Shown piece after piece: positions 42,986 through 48,097 of a stretch of 64,000 nucleotides of DNA. Each line of letters opens with the position of its first letter. The stretch's first letter is position 1. The position numbers and the translations under genes are program-made. The notes beneath the pieces are model-generated. The model was not told where the DNA came from, did no database searches, and saw only the letters and a list, made by a program, of their open reading frames with translations. Origin of the DNA: Eutrigla gurnardus (taxonomy: Eukaryota; Chordata; Actinopteri; Perciformes; Triglidae). The DNA lies in the NCBI GenBank assembly GCA_963514095.1, contig OY741275.1, forward strand, positions 27,929,648 through 27,993,647, in the 5' to 3' direction.

Positions 42986-44847
42986 GATTTGTGTCACATC
43001 CAACATTAGACTGAGCCGCTCCAAGACGGTCTACGCTCTGGAGATCTGTGAAGCCACAGTTGCAGACAGTGGCAAATACACGATAAAAGCCAAAAACCAG
43101 TTTGGACAGTGCTCTGCAACATCATCCCTCAATGTCCTCAGTAAGTTTTTACCGCATGTCGTCTGAACACAATTACTCACACTGTCCCAGTGTTTTTACT
43201 TGGCCTGGATACTAAACTTTGTGAGGAAAATGGCACCAAAGAAACATTTAAAATACCCTTAAATGAAAAGCACTCGAGCATCCCAGCATCCACTCAGTGG
43301 ACGACTATTGTTCTGTATTTGTGGACGATATGAGACATGTGCTTGTCATTTGCATCCCGGCAGCTCTTGTTGAAGAACCAACCAAAATGATAATTGTGGA
43401 GCAAAGAGCTTCTACTGACGCTGCTGCCAGCATGCAGAAACATTTGTCTGGCTCATCGGTTCGTATGGAGGCATCTTCCATGCAGGCCAGCAGTTCCAGC
43501 TCCCACTCTGCTGCTGCCGCTGCCGAGTACTCGTTTGAGAGCATGTCTGCGACTAGCATGTCTGCCATGATGGCTGAGTCAGTGGTTTCCATGAGCTCCA
43601 GCAGCCAAACGATGGAAATGTCTGCCCACTCGCATGCCGAGGCCGCCTCCTCGCTGAGAGCCCTGACAACAGGGCTCCACAGAGGTGAGACACCTGAACC
43701 TGTCGCACAGCTGAACCCGTCGCACACTTCAACACACAGTAACACCAAGTAGTAATCTGAAACATCAATGTGAATGTGAGACAACCACACAACAGTTGAG
43801 GCGCTTATATTGATTGAAGATGTGGAAGAGAAAACGCGAAGTGCTGATAATAAAACATAATGAAGGTCATCAGTCAGTTGCCCAAGTAAAGTAGATTTTA
43901 GCTAATTTCACCAAAAGAATGACTCAAAGGGCCTAAAATAAATACATTTCAATGGAAGTGAGCAGATTTGCTCTGTTTGAAACATCAAAATACAAATGTA
44001 TTGTCCGTTCACACACATTTGTTTTGCAACACAACCACAGACTGCATGTTAGGAGTGGATTTAGTCACTGTGATGTCACCGAGATGTCACCTTGCCATTT
44101 TGACAGGCGTCATCTTTGTTTCTAACCGTCACCATTTTGGTTTTTGCAACAAGATGTGACCTGAGGGAACGGAGCTAAGTACAACTCAATGCTGAATAAC
44201 TTTTTTAAGACCAAAATATTCAAATTACTTTGATAAAGTGAAAACGCAGACGCCTCTGCCTGTCAATCAGCAGGTAAGCCCCGCCCCCTAAAGCATCTCC
44301 TGCTTTCTGGTCTGGTGGACTCTAAATGGACCATAATGTACTAAATGAACATCATGCTGGATTGAAGAAGACTTGAAACTAGAGATGAGTTAGAAGTTAA
44401 ACTCTTCTTCATAGTTTACTGTTCGTTAAACAGTAACATCAAACCATCTGTTCTTTGACATCTATAAACTTATTTCTGTGGCTGTTTATCTTGATCATGA
44501 ACTTAATCACAAATAAAGATCCTTCATCACTGACCTCGTTCTCCTCGTCGACAGGCTCTCCACCAAAGATTGAAGCTCTTCCACAGAGCGTGAGCGCCGA
44601 GCCGGGGAAGTCCCTGACAGTGGCGGGGGCATTCTCTGGAGACCCCTCCCCCTCTGTCCAGTGGGTCCGCTTGGGTCGGACTCTCCCTGACGGGAACGAG
44701 CGGTGCCACGTGGAGAACACCGCCGACCTCTCCACCCTGGTGATCTCGGCGGTGAAGGAGGGCGACGGCGGACCCTACACCCTCCGACTGTCCAACAAGC
44801 TCGGCTCCGACTCTGCAACTGTTAACGTTCACATTCGCTCCATGTAA
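2..44847 (+). CDS. ttn: titin, C-terminal ~12,050 residues (A-band C-zone to M-band), 37 exons, 5' end outside window
   Basis: Titin spans half a sarcomere from Z-disc to M-band. Its A-band part binds myosin and myosin-binding protein C and sets thick-filament length; its M-band part carries a kinase and anchors to myomesin and obscurin. Joining the 37 exons listed below gives 36,162 nt (12,054 codons including the stop) with every GT-AG junction in frame. Domain order is Ig/Fn3 super-repeats, Ig-Ig-Fn3 (A168-A170 type), kinase, then Ig domains M1-M5 and M7-M10 with linkers. This matches human titin domain by domain as I remember it, down to the end VNVHIRSM (human ...IRSI). The reading frame is open from base 2, so the first ATG (44) is internal and not a start. 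All A-band exons start and end in phase 1. Fish have duplicated titin genes (ttna, ttnb); the paralogue is not resolved. Confidence 0.97.
769..15168 (+). repeat. ttn: titin 11-domain super-repeat (coding, ~3.3-kb period, just over four copies)
   Basis: Three Ig classes recur in fixed order: one opening like PPRISIDPEY/..KAGE, one like ..IDxELRKxVxxKAG, one like ..xFxxYSVxAGxDL. Equivalent members of the third class start near 2848, 6160, 9408 and 12714, a spacing of 3.25-3.3 kb. The unit Ig-Fn3(3)-Ig-Fn3(2)-Ig-Fn3(3) is that of the titin C-zone, whose ~43-nm period matches myosin-binding protein C stripes (known for the family). The copies are diverged at protein level, so this is an old duplication, not a recent satellite. 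Confidence 0.9.
15830..16126 (+). CDS. ttn: titin exon 2: one Fn3 domain
   Basis: It follows a 92-nt intron. The acceptor is TTTTTCAG and the donor GTATGA; phase 1-1, 297 nt. It encodes E-V-P-S-A-P..., then W-T-R-P-E-Y-D-G-G, a complete Fn3 domain closing the Ig-Fn3-Fn3 block begun in the giant exon. Confidence 0.92.
16373..16960 (+). CDS. ttn: titin exon 3: Ig + Fn3
   Basis: Acceptor AAACAG, donor GTAAGT, phase 1-1, 588 nt. The Ig begins E-A-P-E-F-D-L-K and reads K-V-T-I-S-R-S-N where most Ig domains have a core Trp; human titin also lacks the Trp here (TLSRDG, from memory). The Fn3 begins D-R-P-G-P-P and ends in KLPYS. Confidence 0.92.
16992..17461 (+). mobile_element. MITE-like element with ~25-bp terminal inverted repeats
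   Basis: The left end (CAATCCCAATTCAGCA...) is the reverse complement of the right end (...TGCTGAATTGGGACTG), about 21 of 25 matching. The element is about 470 bp, has no transposase, and lies in a titin intron. Its left ~250 bp recurs in the same orientation at about 48098-48377. I see no clear target-site duplication, so the superfamily is unassigned. Confidence 0.65.
17558..17860 (+). CDS. ttn: titin exon 4: one Fn3 domain
   Basis: Acceptor TATTCCAG, donor GTAAGTG, phase 1-1, 303 nt. Encodes S-I-P-G-P-P-S-T-P-W-L-S through AIDAC. The upstream 597-nt intron is largely filled by the MITE-like element. Confidence 0.93.
17954..18250 (+). CDS. ttn: titin exon 5: one Fn3 domain
   Basis: Acceptor ATTAAAG, donor GTAAGA, phase 1-1, 297 nt. 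Encodes E-P-P-A-N-V-C-I-T through PVTCVDAC, including the titin Fn3 motif G-R-W-V-K-A-N-F-T-N. Confidence 0.93.
18343..18630 (+). CDS. ttn: titin exon 6: one Ig domain
   Basis: Acceptor TCTCACAG, donor GTATTT, phase 1-1, 288 nt. An Ig domain opening with APAIDLPPEY, with core I-E-W-L-K-D-G-K-E-L and the D-x-G-x-Y signature (DTGSYEIK). Confidence 0.92.
18655..18847. mobile_element. hAT-type non-autonomous DNA element (193 bp) in titin intron
   Basis: It starts CAGTGGCGGAC and ends ...GGCACTGCCCCTG, the CAG(T/G)GGC...-type ends of hAT elements. It is flanked by an 8-bp near-duplication, GCCTCACT (18647-18654) and GCCTCACC (18848-18855). There is no coding capacity. Assignment rests on the ends and flanks only. 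Confidence 0.6.
18971..19276 (+). CDS. ttn: titin exon 7: one Fn3 domain
   Basis: Acceptor CCCCTTAG, donor GTAAGT, phase 1-1, 306 nt. Encodes D-K-P-G-P-P-V-G-S through VVAKNSF, including V-E-R-R-E-T-S-R-V-V-W. Confidence 0.93.
19277..20081 (+). other. titin intron (805 bp), possible retroelement 3' tail
   Basis: No coding exon is seen. Around 19905-19965 the sequence reads GCATTTCGTTGCTACTAAC then AATGACAAATAAA, which resembles the 3' tails of fish LINE-type repeats as I remember them. The rest is unremarkable AT-rich intron. Confidence 0.4.
20082..20384 (+). CDS. ttn: titin exon 8: one Fn3 domain
   Basis: Acceptor TTTGTATAG, donor GTAGGT, phase 1-1, 303 nt. Encodes V-T-P-G-Q-P-Q-T-P through YRAADPV, with L-E-R-R-D-K-K-S-L-R-W. 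Confidence 0.92.
20471..20776 (+). CDS. ttn: titin exon 9: one Fn3 domain
   Basis: Acceptor TGCTTACAG, donor GTAAAT, phase 1-1, 306 nt after an 86-nt intron. Encodes D-P-P-D-E-P-C-K through PVQAKDIL. Confidence 0.93.
20777..21137 (+). other. titin intron (361 bp), nothing recognised
   Basis: No exon, repeat family or RNA gene is recognised. A short (GCA)n run lies near 20857-20870. Confidence 0.7.
21138..22901 (+). CDS. ttn: titin exon 10: Ig-Fn3-Fn3-Ig-Fn3-Fn3
   Basis: Acceptor TTTCCACAG, donor GTGAGT, phase 1-1, 1,764 nt (six domains). The first Ig includes HYIVKAGKDVEL. The second Ig (around 22010-22290) includes the stretch I-R-L-G-H-N-V-H-L-E-L-P-Y, nearly identical to human titin. Fn3 domains follow each Ig, closing at AVSPV. 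Confidence 0.95.
22902..23398 (+). other. titin intron (497 bp), possible old interspersed-repeat remnant
   Basis: No exon is seen. The 23060-23290 stretch has the look of a degraded interspersed repeat, but I cannot name a family. Confidence 0.4.
23399..23692 (+). CDS. ttn: titin exon 11: one Fn3 domain
   Basis: Acceptor GTGTTTCAG, donor GTGAGT, phase 1-1, 294 nt. Encodes D-P-P-G-Q-P-D-Y-T-D through VVRSEN, with G-R-W-F-K-A-N-L-T-D. Confidence 0.93.
23824..24108 (+). CDS. ttn: titin exon 12: one Ig domain
   Basis: Acceptor AAAACCAG, donor GTACGC, phase 1-1, 285 nt. An Ig domain beginning A-S-P-I-I-E-F-G-A-E-Y-F with core V-V-W-Y-R-D-G, matching the human IVEFGPEYFDG domain. Confidence 0.93.
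24109..24596 (+). other. titin intron (488 bp), nothing recognised
   Basis: AT-rich sequence with no coding, RNA or repeat signal that I can support. Confidence 0.7.
24597..24896 (+). CDS. ttn: titin exon 13: one Fn3 domain
   Basis: Acceptor TCATGCAG, donor GTAAGT, phase 1-1, 300 nt. Encodes D-T-P-G-E-A-V-G-P-I through IIAQMQY. The open frame continues into the next intron by chance; the exon ends at 24896. Confidence 0.93.
24993..27059 (+). CDS. ttn: titin exon 14: Fn3-Fn3-Ig-Fn3-Fn3-Ig-Fn3
   Basis: Acceptor CCCCTCAG, donor GTAAGT, phase 1-1, 2,067 nt (seven domains). Ig domains start near 25605 (VDIDATFKQTHIVKPGG) and 26475 (PAADLSDISNQLITC). Both are easily matched to human titin, including the A-P-K-V-T-W-K-L-E-E-M-R-L-K stretch. 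It closes at VAEHPF. Confidence 0.95.
27254..27556 (+). CDS. ttn: titin exon 15: one Fn3 domain
   Basis: Acceptor TTATCACAG, donor GTGAGT, phase 1-1, 303 nt. Encodes T-P-P-S-P-P-T-R-P through AVAQNPV. Confidence 0.93.
27639..27944 (+). CDS. ttn: titin exon 16: one Fn3 domain
   Basis: Acceptor TTCTTTAG, donor GTAAGA, phase 1-1, 306 nt after an 82-nt intron. Encodes D-P-P-S-K-A-E-V through CKTDF, with the extended loop K-P-Y-T-V-T-G-E-G-R-W. Confidence 0.93.
28105..28395 (+). CDS. ttn: titin exon 17: one Ig domain
   Basis: Acceptor GCCAACAG, donor GTAAGT, phase 1-1, 291 nt. The Ig domain includes R-A-G-S-D-L-V-L-D-A-A-V-G-G, identical to human titin as I remember it, and D-D-T-G-K-Y. Confidence 0.94.
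28491..28790 (+). CDS. ttn: titin exon 18: one Fn3 domain
   Basis: Acceptor CCTTCCAG, donor GTAAGA, phase 1-1, 300 nt. Encodes D-T-P-G-V-C-E-G through VARNTF, with V-E-R-R-D-T-N-R-L-N-W. Confidence 0.93.
28920..29225 (+). CDS. ttn: titin exon 19: one Fn3 domain
   Basis: Acceptor TTCCTCCAG, donor GTAAGT, phase 1-1, 306 nt. Encodes T-V-P-S-P-P-G-A-P-E through VVCRVPT. Confidence 0.92.
29226..29654 (+). other. titin intron (429 bp), nothing recognised
   Basis: No exon, RNA gene or repeat family is recognised. Confidence 0.7.
29655..29957 (+). CDS. ttn: titin exon 20: one Fn3 domain
   Basis: Acceptor CCTTCCAG, donor GTGAGT, phase 1-1, 303 nt. Encodes C-T-P-A-P-P-S-I-P-R through AETEPVERI, with Y-V-L-E-M-Q-E-A-G. 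Confidence 0.93.
30200..30481 (+). CDS. ttn: titin exon 21: one Ig domain
   Basis: Acceptor TCACACAG, donor GTAAGT, phase 1-1, 282 nt. An Ig domain reading E-T-P-D-F-E-L-H-D-D-L-K-K-T, core V-I-T-W-T-K-P-G, signature D-A-G-K-Y. Confidence 0.93.
30600..31193 (+). CDS. ttn: titin exon 22: Fn3-Fn3
   Basis: Acceptor TTTTTTTAG, donor GTAAAC, phase 1-1, 594 nt. Two Fn3 domains starting D-T-P-G-P-T-G-A and V-P-L-P-P-H-K-L-E. The P-E-N-I-Y-G-I-G-E-P-C-E-T run is conserved with human titin. Confidence 0.94.
31194..31667 (+). other. titin intron (474 bp), nothing recognised
   Basis: No exon, RNA gene or repeat family is recognised. Confidence 0.7.
31668..31955 (+). CDS. ttn: titin exon 23: one Ig domain
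   Basis: Acceptor CTTCCCAG, donor GTAAGG, phase 1-1, 288 nt. An Ig domain reading V-M-P-M-V-D-F-T-S-I-P-Q-K-V with S-W-Y-F-R-D-N-K and D-D-T-G-D-Y. Confidence 0.93.
32072..32371 (+). CDS. ttn: titin exon 24: one Fn3 domain
   Basis: Acceptor TTTTACTAG, donor GTAAGA, phase 1-1, 300 nt. Contains V-V-E-Q-R-D-A-H-R-P-G-W, the same string as human titin as I remember it. Confidence 0.94.
32457..32759 (+). CDS. ttn: titin exon 25: one Fn3 domain
   Basis: Acceptor CTCCACAG, donor GTAAGA, phase 1-1, 303 nt. Encodes N-V-P-G-P-P-G-R-P through VATDPV, with E-R-K-E-V-R-S-D-R-W-V-R. Confidence 0.93.
32909..33211 (+). CDS. ttn: titin exon 26: one Fn3 domain
   Basis: Acceptor CCACTCAG, donor GTAAGC, phase 1-1, 303 nt. 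Encodes D-P-P-G-C-P-Q-N-P-R through TVTEML. The usual D-G-G of the Fn3 loop is E-G-D here. Confidence 0.93.
33305..33889 (+). CDS. ttn: titin exon 27: Ig + Fn3
   Basis: Acceptor CCTCCAG, donor GTAAGT, phase 1-1, 585 nt. The Ig reads E-S-P-D-F-D-L-E-L-K-Y-K-D with C-K-W-W-K-D-G. The Fn3 begins G-R-P-S-A-P-E-G-P-L and closes at VPKTPL. Confidence 0.94.
33971..34273 (+). CDS. ttn: titin exon 28: one Fn3 domain
   Basis: Acceptor TCAAACCAG, donor GTGAGT, phase 1-1, 303 nt after an 81-nt intron. Encodes C-P-P-E-P-S-S-T-P-P-E through VTCKDPF. Confidence 0.93.
34484..34783 (+). CDS. ttn: titin exon 29: one Fn3 domain
   Basis: Acceptor TCCTTCCAG, phase 1-1. Two in-frame donors are possible: GTGAGA after 34783 (better consensus, chosen) and GTGGTG after 34780; they differ by one codon. 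Encodes D-K-P-S-Q-P-G-E-I through CIKTKLS. Confidence 0.88.
34893..35468 (+). CDS. ttn: titin exon 30: Ig-Ig
   Basis: Acceptor TTGTACAG, donor GTATGT, phase 1-1, 576 nt. Two adjacent Ig domains break the super-repeat, marking the P-zone end of the A-band. The first has D-I-K-W-Y-H-T-G-K-E and D-E-G-E-Y-T-C; the second F-H-P-D-Y-P-L-K-E-T-Y and K-I-M-W-L-H-G. Confidence 0.94.
35546..35851 (+). CDS. ttn: titin exon 31: one Fn3 domain
   Basis: Acceptor TGTTTCCAG, donor GTAAGT, phase 1-1, 306 nt. Encodes D-K-P-D-T-P-Q-G-P-I-V-L-E-A-L-L-K-N-S, near-identical to the human domain, through ILIKCQL. Confidence 0.93.
35852..36340 (+). other. titin intron (489 bp), nothing recognised
   Basis: No exon or named repeat is seen. 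The middle (about 36050-36200) is less AT-rich than neighbouring introns, but I cannot assign it. Confidence 0.6.
36341..42012 (+). CDS. ttn: titin exon 32: A-band/M-band giant exon (Fn3-Ig-Ig-Fn3-kinase-M1 to M5, KSP linker, start of M7)
   Basis: Acceptor CTGTCCACAG, donor GTAATT; enters in phase 1 and leaves in phase 0; 5,672 nt. Equivalent to the first M-band exon (Mex1) of mammals. Order: Fn3 (36341-36648), Ig A168-type (36649-36945), Ig A169-type (36946-37236), Fn3 A170-type (37240-37536), kinase (37630-38403) with regulatory tail, M1 (about 38551-38853), M2 (38941-39231), M3 (39253-39531), long linker is2 (to about 40881), M4 (40882-41163), linker, M5 (41347-41628), KSP-rich linker (41659-41886), first half of M7 (from about 41899). 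No Ig domain equivalent to human M6 is present between the KSP linker and M7. Confidence 0.96.
36649..37536 (+). other. ttn: Ig-Ig-Fn3 block equivalent to human A168-A170
   Basis: It opens A-P-A-F-K-E-E-L-R-N-M; the second Ig starts A-K-I-N-L-P-K-N-L-K-D; the Fn3 starts D-P-P-R-G-V-K-A-S-D. In mammals this block precedes the kinase and binds the ubiquitin ligase MuRF1 (TRIM63). Conservation of order here makes the same role likely, by inference. Confidence 0.85.
37630..38403 (+). other. ttn: titin kinase domain
   Basis: The kinase fold runs from Y-T-I-A-E-E-L-G-R-G-Q-F-G (P-loop G-R-G-Q-F-G) to A-H-P-W-L. Visible landmarks: ATP-site Lys in M-A-K-F (codon 37717), catalytic-loop H-F-D-I-R-P-E-N with Asp at 37990 (same sequence as human), and E-L-G (38050-38058) where active kinases have D-F-G and human titin E-F-G. 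The segment before APE reads Y-T-T-A-E-Y-A-A-P-E; human titin has two adjacent tyrosines there. The tail S-R-H-K-R-Y-Y-Q-S-M-V-K-K lies in the autoinhibitory region. Titin kinase is regarded as a stretch-sensing, largely inactive scaffold; this copy looks the same or more degenerate. Confidence 0.92.
39532..40881 (+). other. ttn: titin M-band linker is2 (between M3 and M4)
   Basis: About 450 residues without an Ig fold, rich in Lys, Glu and Arg. It includes R-M-P-Y-D-V-P, R-I-R-L-S-R-W-E-Q-F-Y, R-R-R-S-L-G-D-L-S-D-E-E-L-L-L-P and a charged E-E-E-R-L-R-L-E-E-E-L-E helix, all close to human is2. In mammals is2 binds FHL2/DRAL and metabolic enzymes. The middle (40480-40800) is poorly conserved. 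Confidence 0.85.
41659..41886 (+). repeat. ttn: KSP/MSP phosphorylation-type repeats in titin linker is4
   Basis: In about 75 residues I count nine K-S-P and two M-S-P triplets (pattern V-K-S-P-E-P, P-K-S-P-T-P). Mammalian titin has about four V-K-S-P copies here, which can be phosphorylated during muscle differentiation. The run leads directly into M7 (F-S-V-G-L-S-D-V). Confidence 0.88.
42129..42285 (+). CDS. ttn: titin exon 33 (Mex2): second half of Ig M7
   Basis: Acceptor CATTGCCAG, donor GTAAGA; enters in phase 0, leaves in phase 1; 157 nt. Encodes A-L-S-Q-G-G-K-Y-E-I-F through C-T-V-T-V-R, completing M7 with D-A-G-L-Y-K-C. Confidence 0.93.
42375..42856 (+). CDS. ttn: titin exon 34 (Mex3): short linker is6, Ig M8, first half of M9
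   Basis: Acceptor CTGTTTTAG, donor GTGAGT, enters phase 1, leaves phase 0, 482 nt. The linker is only about 30 residues, clearly shorter than human is6. M8 begins around S-Q-M-S-I-T-E-G-Q and includes R-Y-G-V-S-G-N-D-Q-T-L-T-I. M9 begins D-A-P-R-I-L-V-Q-P-R-S-Q-N and breaks after DNVI. Confidence 0.93.
42922..42982 (+). repeat. (CT)n microsatellite forming the polypyrimidine tract of titin exon 35
   Basis: About 60 nt of pure CT lies immediately before CTGTAG|ATTTG, the acceptor at 42986/42987. The 130-nt intron is therefore nearly half microsatellite. Confidence 0.95.
42987..43140 (+). CDS. ttn: titin exon 35 (Mex4): second half of Ig M9
   Basis: Acceptor CTCTGTAG, donor GTAAGT, enters phase 0, leaves phase 1, 154 nt. 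Encodes I-C-V-T-S-N-I-R-L-S-R-S through SLNVL, with D-S-G-K-Y-T-I-K-A-K-N conserved with human M9. Confidence 0.94.
43364..43684 (+). CDS. ttn: titin exon 36 (Mex5): Ser/Ala/Met-rich linker is7
   Basis: Acceptor CCCGGCAG, donor GTGAGA, phase 1-1, 321 nt. Begins T-L-V-E-E-P-T-K; then long stretches of Ser, Ala, Met and Glu with no Ig fold. The exon is symmetric, so skipping keeps the frame; in mammals this exon is alternatively spliced (is7+/is7-) and is7 binds calpain-3. Low sequence conservation is normal for this linker. Confidence 0.9.
43685..44554 (+). other. titin intron (870 bp) with a probable fish interspersed repeat
   Basis: No exon is seen. About 44040-44410 contains CTGTCAATCAGCAG, CCCCGCCCCC and ATTGAAGAAGACTTGAAACT, which I remember as pieces of a very common teleost interspersed repeat. 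Ends cannot be fixed without comparison to other copies. Confidence 0.5.
44555..44847 (+). CDS. ttn: titin exon 37 (Mex6): terminal Ig M10 and stop
   Basis: Acceptor CGTCGACAG, enters phase 1, stop TAA at 44845-44847. Encodes G-S-P-P-K-I-E-A-L-P-Q-S-V through ATVNVHIRSM. Domain M10 binds obscurin and OBSL1 in mammals and is the site of tibial muscular dystrophy mutations. The core Trp is kept (V-Q-W-V-R-L-G). Confidence 0.95.
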
Positions 44848-45880
44848 AAAAAATAGGTGAATTTATATCCCCCGTTCCCTTCGTCCAGAACCTTTTTATT
44901 TAGATAATTAGCAACGATCAGCTACGTGATAAAGATCTGGATTTCTGTTCTTGTAAATATGAACTATTTTTGTACCAAACTTGACATTAATTTATGCCAA
45001 ACTAGACTAAAGTCTAAAGTTGTTATAAAATGTGCCATATTGGACAATTATGACTTAGGATTTTTGAACCACTTTTCTGTGACATGTACATAATGTATAT
45101 AGCCGAATTTAACGGTTATGGGAAATGTATGCATTGTTATTTATGACAATAATATTAACTGCAACTAAAGAACAGATGTTTTAACAGGAGAAAGTTTCCC
45201 CAGGAACGAATACCCTGACGAACCGAGCAACTAAACTGCGCCTCAACGACAAGTTGAAGTCTTAAGATTGCCTCAACAGGTAGAGAGGCTCCCTGTTGAC
45301 GTTCTGAAACAGAAAGACAAAGTTATTGTTACGAACACGCGGCTGCGTGCGATATTACGCTTTCCTACGAGTTGTACCGTGAGCGTAAGACCCCGAGTGC
45401 TGTTTGCATCACCCTCATGTAAGCAGCACGAGCCGGCCTTGTGCTCAGACTGACTGTGTCGTACCGCCACTAAGCGATGACCAGCTCAGAGTGCGTGCGG
45501 CCTGCACTCTCAGCGTGTAGATCATTTCATTACAGAGCGCCGTGTCTGCACAGGACGGTCGGAGCGGCTTCCTCAAGCGTAACACCTCCTGGCCACCGTA
45601 CAGGAAGTCCCTGCCGGCTCTGCTGTGCAGAAGCAGTGCCGCCTCTCGGAGGATAGCTAGCTAACTGATTTGTGTGTTGGAGTGTTTGTAGCTTTTAGTT
45701 ATTTCACCGTGTCGGCAGTCGGACGGCTTCATTCGCCACAGAGACCCCACCTCCTGTGAGAGAAAAGAAAAGTCTCCCTGCACTTTGATTTAATTGATCT
45801 GTTAATGTAGAATTATATTTCATCCTCCTTGAGTTTTATGCATTTCTGATTTAATAAAGCATGATTTCAGCACTACCCCT
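44848..45880 (+). other. ttn: titin 3' UTR (predicted)
   Basis: About 1 kb of non-coding sequence between the stop and the polyadenylation signal. No splice site, RNA gene or repeat is recognised. The cleavage point is inferred to lie 10-30 nt after the signal. Confidence 0.65.
45853..45858 (+). terminator. ttn: AATAAA polyadenylation signal of titin
   Basis: The only canonical AATAAA between the titin stop and the opposing gene, in the context TTTAATAAAGC, followed about 35 nt later by the GT-rich stretch TTCATTGTGTTTTC, a plausible downstream element. Confidence 0.7.
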
Positions 45881-45954
45881 GCTCTCCTCTTCATTGTGTT
45901 TTCATGGTCAACTGTCGCCTTAAACGTAGAGAAAAAAGATGCACTTTTCAATTT

Positions 45955-45995
45955 GGTGTGTGTGTGTGTGTGGGTGGGTGGGTGGGTGTGAAAAA
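45955..45995. repeat. (GT)n/(GGGT)n microsatellite between the two gene ends
   Basis: A TG run followed by four GGGT-type units, lying between the predicted poly(A) sites of titin and bmpr2. Confidence 0.9.
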
Positions 45996-46017
45996 TGAAA
46001 CACTCTGGATCCTCCAT

Positions 46018-46023
46018 TTTATT
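46018..46023 (-). terminator. bmpr2: candidate AATAAA polyadenylation signal of bmpr2
   Basis: The plus strand reads TTTATT, so the minus strand reads AATAAA, followed by a T-rich element (TTTCATTTTT) on the minus strand. It implies a bmpr2 3' UTR of about 2.7 kb. I found no other canonical signal between the stop and titin, but a variant signal nearer the stop could also be used. Confidence 0.45.
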
Positions 46024-46660
46024 CAGTGATGAACATGAACTCCTGATATTTGTATTTGATTCCTCATCTATGTGAATGTACACAGATCCTACGTGTTGGC
46101 AGTTACACAACAGTAACAGTACAGGTGCTAATTGGTCCCTTATGAAAGTATACAATGTGTAGTAATGTGTAGAGTATTTACACGACGTATCATATACATA
46201 ATACAAATGGGTAAAGAAATACACAACATATTCAACAGAGAACATACAGCAGTTAAACTGGAGTTAAATGTTGTTTTTAATCTATTTACATGCCATAACG
46301 CTGCCTCCTGAATATCATCCAGATAATCCGACGTTTAACGCTGTGATGTCATGCAGAACTCTAAGCGCCCGTTCTAAATGTGTGAATACAGACGTTGATC
46401 CTCTTCACTCAGCGGTAAATACATTAAAGGGATAACCCACCGATACCAACGCATTCTGGAACCTCCCAGTTCACCCTCAACCGATATGTTTAGTATCGTA
46501 GCATCTTAGACATGTGACCTTATACGAAGTTCTGATGACCACACTCACTGCATATGGCGCTAGCTAGCTGGCTAAAATCCATCATGTCCCCCGTTGATCC
46601 TCCTCGGCCTGAACACAGATCTCAAATCATTCAAGTCTACATGGTGAACAGAAGCTTCCA

Positions 46661-46910
46661 GAGTAGGACTAGCAAAACCTGGACTAGCTAAACCAGGGCT
46701 AACTGGAGCAGGACTAGCTAAAACCAAGGCTAACTGGAGCTGGACTAGCTAAACCAGAGCTAGCTAAACATGGGCTAACTGTAGCTGGACTAGCTAAACC
46801 AGCGCTAACTGGAGCAGGACCAGCTATAGCCTACCAGGGTTAGCTAAACCAGGGCTTACTGGAGCTGGACTAGTTAAAACCAGGGCTAACTCGAACTGGA
46901 CTAGCTAAAC
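46661..46910. repeat. ~30-bp minisatellite, ~8 copies
   Basis: Diverged copies of a unit like GGACTAGCTAAACCAG followed by GGCTAACTGGAGCA in tandem, probably inside the bmpr2 3' UTR. Confidence 0.85.
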
Positions 46911-47090
46911 CATGCGTGTGCCTTTACAAAATGACATGTAAAGCAAATAATTAACACATTAGAATAAAAAAAAAAGTATAAACAGTAGAAATTACAAACG
47001 GAACAAACCAGAAATATGTTCTCAAAGGCATCTTAAAATACAATAACATTTAAAATAACATGTAATATGTACGTGGTTGTTGACACGGGT

Positions 47091-47113
47091 GGGGGGGGGG
47101 GGGGGGGGGGGGG
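47091..47113. repeat. poly-G run of 23 bases
   Basis: Twenty-three consecutive G on the plus strand (C on the bmpr2 sense strand). The exact length may be a sequencing artefact. Confidence 0.9.
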
Positions 47114-48097
47114 AACGAGGGTGCAACGAAATTTAGGGAAAAGGAAATCCAGATCTTTAAAAGAGTGTCAGGAAAAAAAGTGCATATGCTTATGGGAATT
47201 GCACATTTCAAAGAGCAGCTACATGGATGTCACAAATCTAAATGTTTAGTGATAAAATCAGCCATTAAAGAAAATGACCAAATCATAATTTCATTTCTCC
47301 CTTCAGAGAAATTATTTAGTCGTCACTTTGTTACAAAAAACAAACAAACAAAATATAAATGGAGCAGAAAATGGTCTGATTCAAACTTCTCCTGTCTTCT
47401 GTTTACACCAAACTCCATTTAAAAATGTTGATATTTTTAAAAAAAAGATCCACTATGCAGACTAACAAAGTGTTCCTATAAAGGTCTGAGTCCTCGAGGC
47501 CTCGATGACTAGCCAGTGGGACGGAACGAAACCATGGAGACGGTGAGGATATCGAGACTCAGCCTCCTTTTCCACTTTCTGTCTCCTTCCAGCTGGAACT
47601 CACAAGGTAGTTCAAGACTGTAACATCTGAGCCACACTGACTCCGCCGACATGCACCAAATATTCTGCTTTAATTCCTACAAAGACAATATTCCTAATGC
47701 TTTACAAGGCAGATGAAAATTAATATTCTACTAATTGACGGGTCCTCGCTGCTTTGTGTCCGACGCACAGAGCTGTACAGAAAACAGGACGTGTCACAAA
47801 GTGGCGTCTGTATTTAGTGAATGTGTACATGTCGAGAATTATGCTTACATGACATCTCAGATTAGAAATATTGTCATATCAGAATAACAGCCGAATATGA
47901 GTGAGTGTAAACATAGTCGGTGTCAACAAAGCTGACTGCATAGAAAAGTTTCAATCAAAACCATGTTTTAGAAACATCCTCAATATGTCTCCATTACTAG
48001 TGACCTTTATATGGTTGGTTGGTTCCCCAAACAATGCTAACTTTGTTTAAAGTGCTTTAAAAATGTGACCACAGACCCAAACCTGGTCTCTGTAGCA

